NCBI GenBank assembly: GCA_963942565.1
Contig: OZ012694.1
Location: 22,738,462-22,802,461, forward strand
Source: Maea johnstoni
Lineage: Eukaryota; Annelida; Polychaeta; Spionida; Magelonidae
Direction of reading: 5' to 3'
DNA length: 64,000 bases
Shown here piece by piece: positions 59,020 through 64,000 of this stretch (position 1 is the first letter of the stretch; the number at the start of each line of letters is the position of its first letter). The notes below the pieces were generated by a model. That model had not been told where the DNA came from and made no database searches. It saw nothing but the letters and a program-made list of their open reading frames with translations. A program made the position numbers and the translations under genes.

Positions 59020-59440
59020 CATTACAGGATGTGGCCACAGTGCCAGTCGTCCTGGACACTCCACTAGTGGAGTCTTCAGGACGATCGCACACTGGATACA
59101 GCAGTGCTTCCTGTCATTCGCACTCCCTAGAGAACGCTACCCACCTGGCCGGCACTGGCGTGCAGGTCCTTATCTATATGGGTCAAATGCAGTCAGCTAG
59201 TAGCAGTGTAGGATGGAGTGTTGACGCTAGATGTGACAGCCATACAGATTTCCACTTACAGCAGAAAATTGAGTATAAAAGCGGTTTTAATAGAAATGAC
59301 TACAAGAAAGTGGTATATTTAGTTTAGGAAGTATACGATACTCTGGCGTGTAGCTTAATATAGGAGTTTTAGCATGCTCTTGAGGGTTGTAAGTTGTAAC
59401 AAGTGACTTTAAAAATTCTGTGTGACCATATCCTGTCATG
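59020..59440 (+). mobile_element. TIR element (MITE), block B only
   Basis: Ends CATTACAGGATGTGGCCACA and, inverted, CATGACAGGATATGGTCACA. Absent from block A near 7110. Contains a hairpin around CTCCACTAGTGGAG. Confidence 0.87.
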
Positions 59441-59745
59441 CAATTCCTGACCTGAAGACTGTATAGTGAGTGTATACAGCATAAATGTTGCAGCAGTTTG
59501 ATTAATGTGTATTTTGTCTATCCATGGAGTCTGCATTTATCAAACTGGGTACCATTATACGGACATCCGATCCCCGTGTATCGTGTGATACGCTGACTTG
59601 ATTGCTTGTCATTCAACACTAGTACACAAAAATTAAACTGCCCATGAACGGCAGCTTCCTGCAGAGCGCATTATTTTATACGTGCAAAGATTAACACGGT
59701 ATACGGTATACCCCGGGTACATGTAGATCAGGAACCTCTACGGAG

Positions 59746-60055
59746 CAGGGACTTAGACAGGACCCGTCCTACCTGTCTTTTGGACAGGTAGTTTCCTGAA
59801 AACCTCATTTTTGGACAGGCAAAATCTTTTGAAAACAATTTTCAATTTTAACTTTTGGGAATAATAACCAAATATTTTGATAACTAACCATCTTCTAGGA
59901 CATACCTGAAGTGTAAAAAGCCCTTTTAACATAATATACTCTTAAATGATGTTGCTTTAGGAATTTGAGATAGATAAGTAGCTAAATCTGGAGGGGTAGA
60001 ATTTTTGGAATTCCTATTTTGGACAGGCATTTTTGAAATCCTGGCTAAGACCCTG
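59746..60055. mobile_element. hAT-like MITE, block B only, exact 8-bp target duplication
   Basis: Ends CAGGGACTTAGACAGGAC and, inverted, CAGGGTCTTAGCCAGGAT. Flanked by CTACGGAG at 59738-59745 and 60056-60063. Block A has the empty site near 7409. Confidence 0.93.
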
Positions 60056-60504
60056 CTACGGAGTCTCCCAATGTCTGCTTCTATCTTCTCACAGCTCCAG
60101 GTTCTAACTATTGAATTTGGTGCTGACTTTTCCTAATTGGAGTAGGATGGTGTTCCTCACTAAAGATATTTGATTCCTGAACCATTTTTGTATCTGTAGC
60201 CCGCAATTTGCATAACCTACATTTATTTCTGATGATTTTAATGAAAAAATTATGAAAAAATACATGCTGCAATGAGCACTGAGTCCTTTTTGCGGTTGTC
60301 AATGAGGCAACAATAATGGCATTGTATGTGTGACGCGCTTTAACTTAATTTTTGGGCTGTCCAAATATGGTCATTTTATCCACATATTTTAAACATTTCA
60401 ACATCCTCAACATCCATTTGGAATAGCAATTAGGAATTGTTTTTCTTCAATGGTTATTTCTGCACCACAGTGGTAGAAAATGTTCATTTACACTTATTGT
60501 TTCT

Positions 60505-60631
<127 letters not shown>

Positions 60632-61933
60632 AATACCCCCCCCCCCCCCCCTCATGAGTCCCTGAAGTGTTTCACCAAGTACTCTTTATTACGGTAACCC
60701 TAGAGATATGGGTAACATATTTGTATTTTTGGCAGCCTTGAGAACAAAGGCTCAAGAACTGTGTGTTATTTCATACACTTCTTATAGTATTTTTTGGGCT
60801 TGTGATTGGTGGAACTTGCAGGTAACTAAAGAGCAATCATGTAATCTACATTCAAACCGAAATCTTTTAAGATAACGAAAATTAAAAACAAGTCATCATA
60901 TTCATTTTTATATTTTGAAATAGCAAAATTATATCAAAAAAACACTCATGTCACCACTGTCATTGACATATCTTTGAAATAAATATTACCGTAAGAATCT
61001 TAACTTAGTTATTCATTTATCTCTGGTGAATGTAATTAGTCATGGTTATCCATTGTTATCTGTTGTGATTGCTCTGGTGTGGTATACAAATCATTTTAAG
61101 TGCTGGTTAACACATAACAAATGCGGTGATTTCCTCTTGGACAAGATTTACACGTGTTTAGCAGGTTACATGCACTTGCCTGGTTTGTTACTTTTTACAC
61201 GTGTTGTGCTGTCTTGTAGTATACTTTTCTTGCTGTTACTATGTTATATAATACTGTTTCACATTTTTCATCTGTTTCTATGTATCATATGGTTTCACTT
61301 CTTCTTCTTCTTTGAATTACTTTACAGCAAGGGAGACAAGTACCTATCTTTTTATATAAGAATATTGCATGCTTTATCCCCCAATTTGTATTGAGCTAAT
61401 CCTATTTCCCTTGAACCCATCCCTTTTTTTCTTGCCAACCCCAATCCCCTTATAGAGAACCACGTTTCTACCTCCTAAATGCCACTTACTAACCATGATC
61501 TTTGGTGATAAGCAGTAGTTACAAAATTGGCACTCACTAGGTCCGAGACCACTGATGAGATACTTGTGCCATTATACTACCTAGGTTAAATGACAGTAAC
61601 AAAAATGTTCTATTTTTTCATTATGGGCAAGAATAACTTTAACAAAGTTTTTTTTTCAAGATATTTTTCATAGATTTTTTGTACTATGGAATATTTTTTA
61701 ACCTTATGTATTTTGCAGCAAAGGCCTTTTAAAACGGTATTGACAATCAGTATGATTTTTCTTGATTGTGCATGACTTAAGCTTATTGTCTTTTTAGACA
61801 ATACAAATTAATATGCATCTTACTTGTTTTTGAAAGAAGCAATCAGAATTTAGCCATATTTTTTAATCAACCTTTTTGATCATATGTTGTTAATATTGAT
61901 TAGTAATTATTTTACTTTTCCTAACAATTTTAT

Positions 61934-61944
61934 ACTACTACTAT

Positions 61945-62031
<87 letters not shown>

Positions 62032-62035
62032 CACA

Positions 62036-62084
<49 letters not shown>

Positions 62085-62095
62085 TCACCACCACC

Positions 62096-62127
<32 letters not shown>

Positions 62128-62170
62128 GACTACTACTACTACTACGACTACTACTGCTGCTGCTGCTGCT
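61934..62170. repeat. ACT/ACC trinucleotide microsatellite, block B
   Basis: Same locus as 10911-11257, about 110 bp shorter, ending in GCT repeats. Confidence 0.95.
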
Positions 62171-62574
62171 GATGTGTGTGCTTCTGCCATTCAGCTTATA
62201 TCACCATACCTTATTCCTTATCAAGCACTTGTTGGCATCTAAATGCATCTAGCATTTTCTTGATTTGTTTGAAGTGCATCACACTGACTCATTTCTTCAA
62301 TACCAGACTATGCAATGTGTCACTTCCACAGGTATCAAATAATCTCTTTATTATGGATGTTCCAATATCATAATTTAGGGGCGGGGGGAGTTGTTTTGGT
62401 TTGTACCTGTATAAATGACATAACATTAGGACAGATGGTTCCTGACTTTGAGAAAAAAAAGGCTTCACAATGAAGAAGAACTATGTTTATATTAAACCGT
62501 AGAAGATTAGTGTTTTCAAGGTCTTGATTTGTTCTCGTTGCTTGAGCACATTTCAATCTTTCTACATTGCACTG

Positions 62575-64000
62575 TGTGAGATGTGTGATTTCCTGATGGT
62601 ATGCTTGAGAAATTTGAGCCACCTATAAGATGTGTGATTTCCTGATGGTATGCTTGAGAAATTTGAGCCACCTATAAGATGTGTGATTTCCTGATGGTAT
62701 GCTTGAGAAATTTGAGCCACCTATAAGATGTGTGATTTCCTGATGGTATGCTTGAGAAATTTGAGCCACCTATAAGATGTGTGATTTCCTGATGGTATGC
62801 TTGAGAAATTTGAGCCACCTATAAGATGTGTGATTTCCTGATGGTATGCTTGAGAAATTTGAGCCACCTATAAGATGTGTGATTTCCTGATGGTATGCTT
62901 GAGAAATTTGAGCCACCTATAAGATGTGTGATTTCCTGATGGTATGCTTGAGAAATTTGAGCCACCTATAAGATGTGTGATTTCCTGATGGTATGCTTGA
63001 GAAATTTGAGCCACCTATAAGATGTGTGATTTCCTGATGGTATGCTTGAGAAATTTGAGCCACCTATAAGATGTGTGATTTCCTGATGGTATGCTTGAGA
63101 AATTTGAGCCACCTATAAGATGTGTGATTTCCTGATGGTATGCTTGAGAAATTTGAGCCACCTATAAGATGTGTGATTTCCTGATGGTATGCTTGAGAAA
63201 TTTGAGCCACCTATAAGATGTGTGATTTCCTGATGGTATGCTTGAGAAATTTGAGCCACCTATAAGATGTGTGATTTCCTGATGGTATGCTTGAGAAATT
63301 TGAGCCACCTATAAGATGTGTGATTTCCTGATGGTATGTTTGAGAAATTTGAGCCACCTATTAGATGTGTGATTTCCTGATGGTATGCTTGATAAATTTG
63401 AGCCACCTATAAGATGTGTGATTTCCTGATGGTATGCTTGAGAAATTTGAGCCACCTATAAGATGTGTGATTTCCTGATGGTATGCTTGAGAAATTTGAG
63501 CCACCTATAAGATGTGTGATTTCCTGATGGTATGCTTGAGAAATTTGAGCCACCTATAAGATGTGTGATTTCCTAATGATATGCTTGAGAAAGTGGCGCC
63601 ATCTATGAGATGTATGATTTCCTAATGATACGCTTGGGAAAGTGGCACCACCTATGAGATGTATGATTTCGGGATAATATGCTTGAGATAGTGGCGCCAC
63701 CTAGGAGATGTATTTCCCTGATGATAGGCTTGAGAAAGTTGCGCCACCTATGATATGTATGATTTCCTAATGATATGCTTGAGAAAGTGGCGCCATCTAT
63801 GAGATGTATGATTTCCTTATGGTATGCTTTCAAGAGAAAGTGGCGCCATCTATAAGATGTGTGATTTCCAGATGAAATGCTTGAGAAAGTTGCGCCACCT
63901 ATGATATGTATGATTTCCTAATGATATGCTTGAGAAAGTGGCGCCACCCATGAGATGTATGATTTTGGGATAATATGTTTGAGAAAGTGGCGCCACCTAT
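62575..64000. repeat. 49-bp minisatellite, block B, homogenised
   Basis: About 20 almost identical units to 63560, all with GAAATTTGAGCCACCTATAA, then diverged units with GTGGCGCCACCTATGAG to the window end. It continues past the window. Confidence 0.93.

Noticed and set aside
62575-64000. CRISPR-like regular repeat array
   Set aside because: Units are head-to-tail without unique spacers; it is a minisatellite in an animal intron.

Overview
The window is a piece of an AT-rich, intron-rich animal genome. GT-AG introns, long microsatellites, many short terminal-inverted-repeat elements and a tRNA-derived SINE all point to a metazoan. The main gene encodes an axonemal protein, and a secreted beta-lactamase-like gene also suggests an animal. 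High divergence between two copies of one intron suggests a very heterozygous marine invertebrate. I cannot name the phylum from sequence alone.

Two genes are supported, both on the + strand. The first is CFAP43 (WD-repeat plus coiled-coil protein of motile cilia and sperm flagella). Its exons appear in the wrong order: the last seven, ending at a stop codon, lie at 13086-19322, while 23 earlier exons lie downstream at 27979-52946. The last upstream-half exon (ends 52946, phase 2) joins in frame to the first C-terminal exon (starts 13086), and together they give about 1600 residues, close to a full protein lacking only its extreme N-terminus. The second is a secreted class C beta-lactamase-like serine hydrolase (25371-26963), cut short by a 200-N scaffold gap (27498-27697).

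Layout: 1-12790 is intron block A; 13086-19322 the CFAP43 C-terminal exons; 19323-20220 the 3' UTR; 20221-25349 intergenic; 25371-26963 beta-lactamase-like exons; then the gap; 27979-52946 the remaining CFAP43 exons; 53100-64000 intron block B. Blocks A and B are the same roughly 11-13 kb intron, about 5% different where I compared them by eye, and differ by several clean insertions of small DNA transposons, some with exact 8-bp target duplications. The simplest explanations are two unmerged haplotypes joined at the gap, or a tandem duplication of the gene.

The most unusual structural signal is repeated copying of exon edges into the neighbouring introns. At least five CFAP43 exons have tandem, decaying copies of their own splice-site region (for example 39820-40240, 17521-17815, 50262-51170), so acceptor, donor or stop-codon sequences occur two to eight times in a row. 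A sixth exon has a single internal echo at 48747-48780. Other notable structure includes an array of about 20 TCACATG motifs in each intron block, a 49-bp minisatellite with a 147-bp higher-order period in block A but a homogenised array in block B, and near-perfect foldback hairpins.
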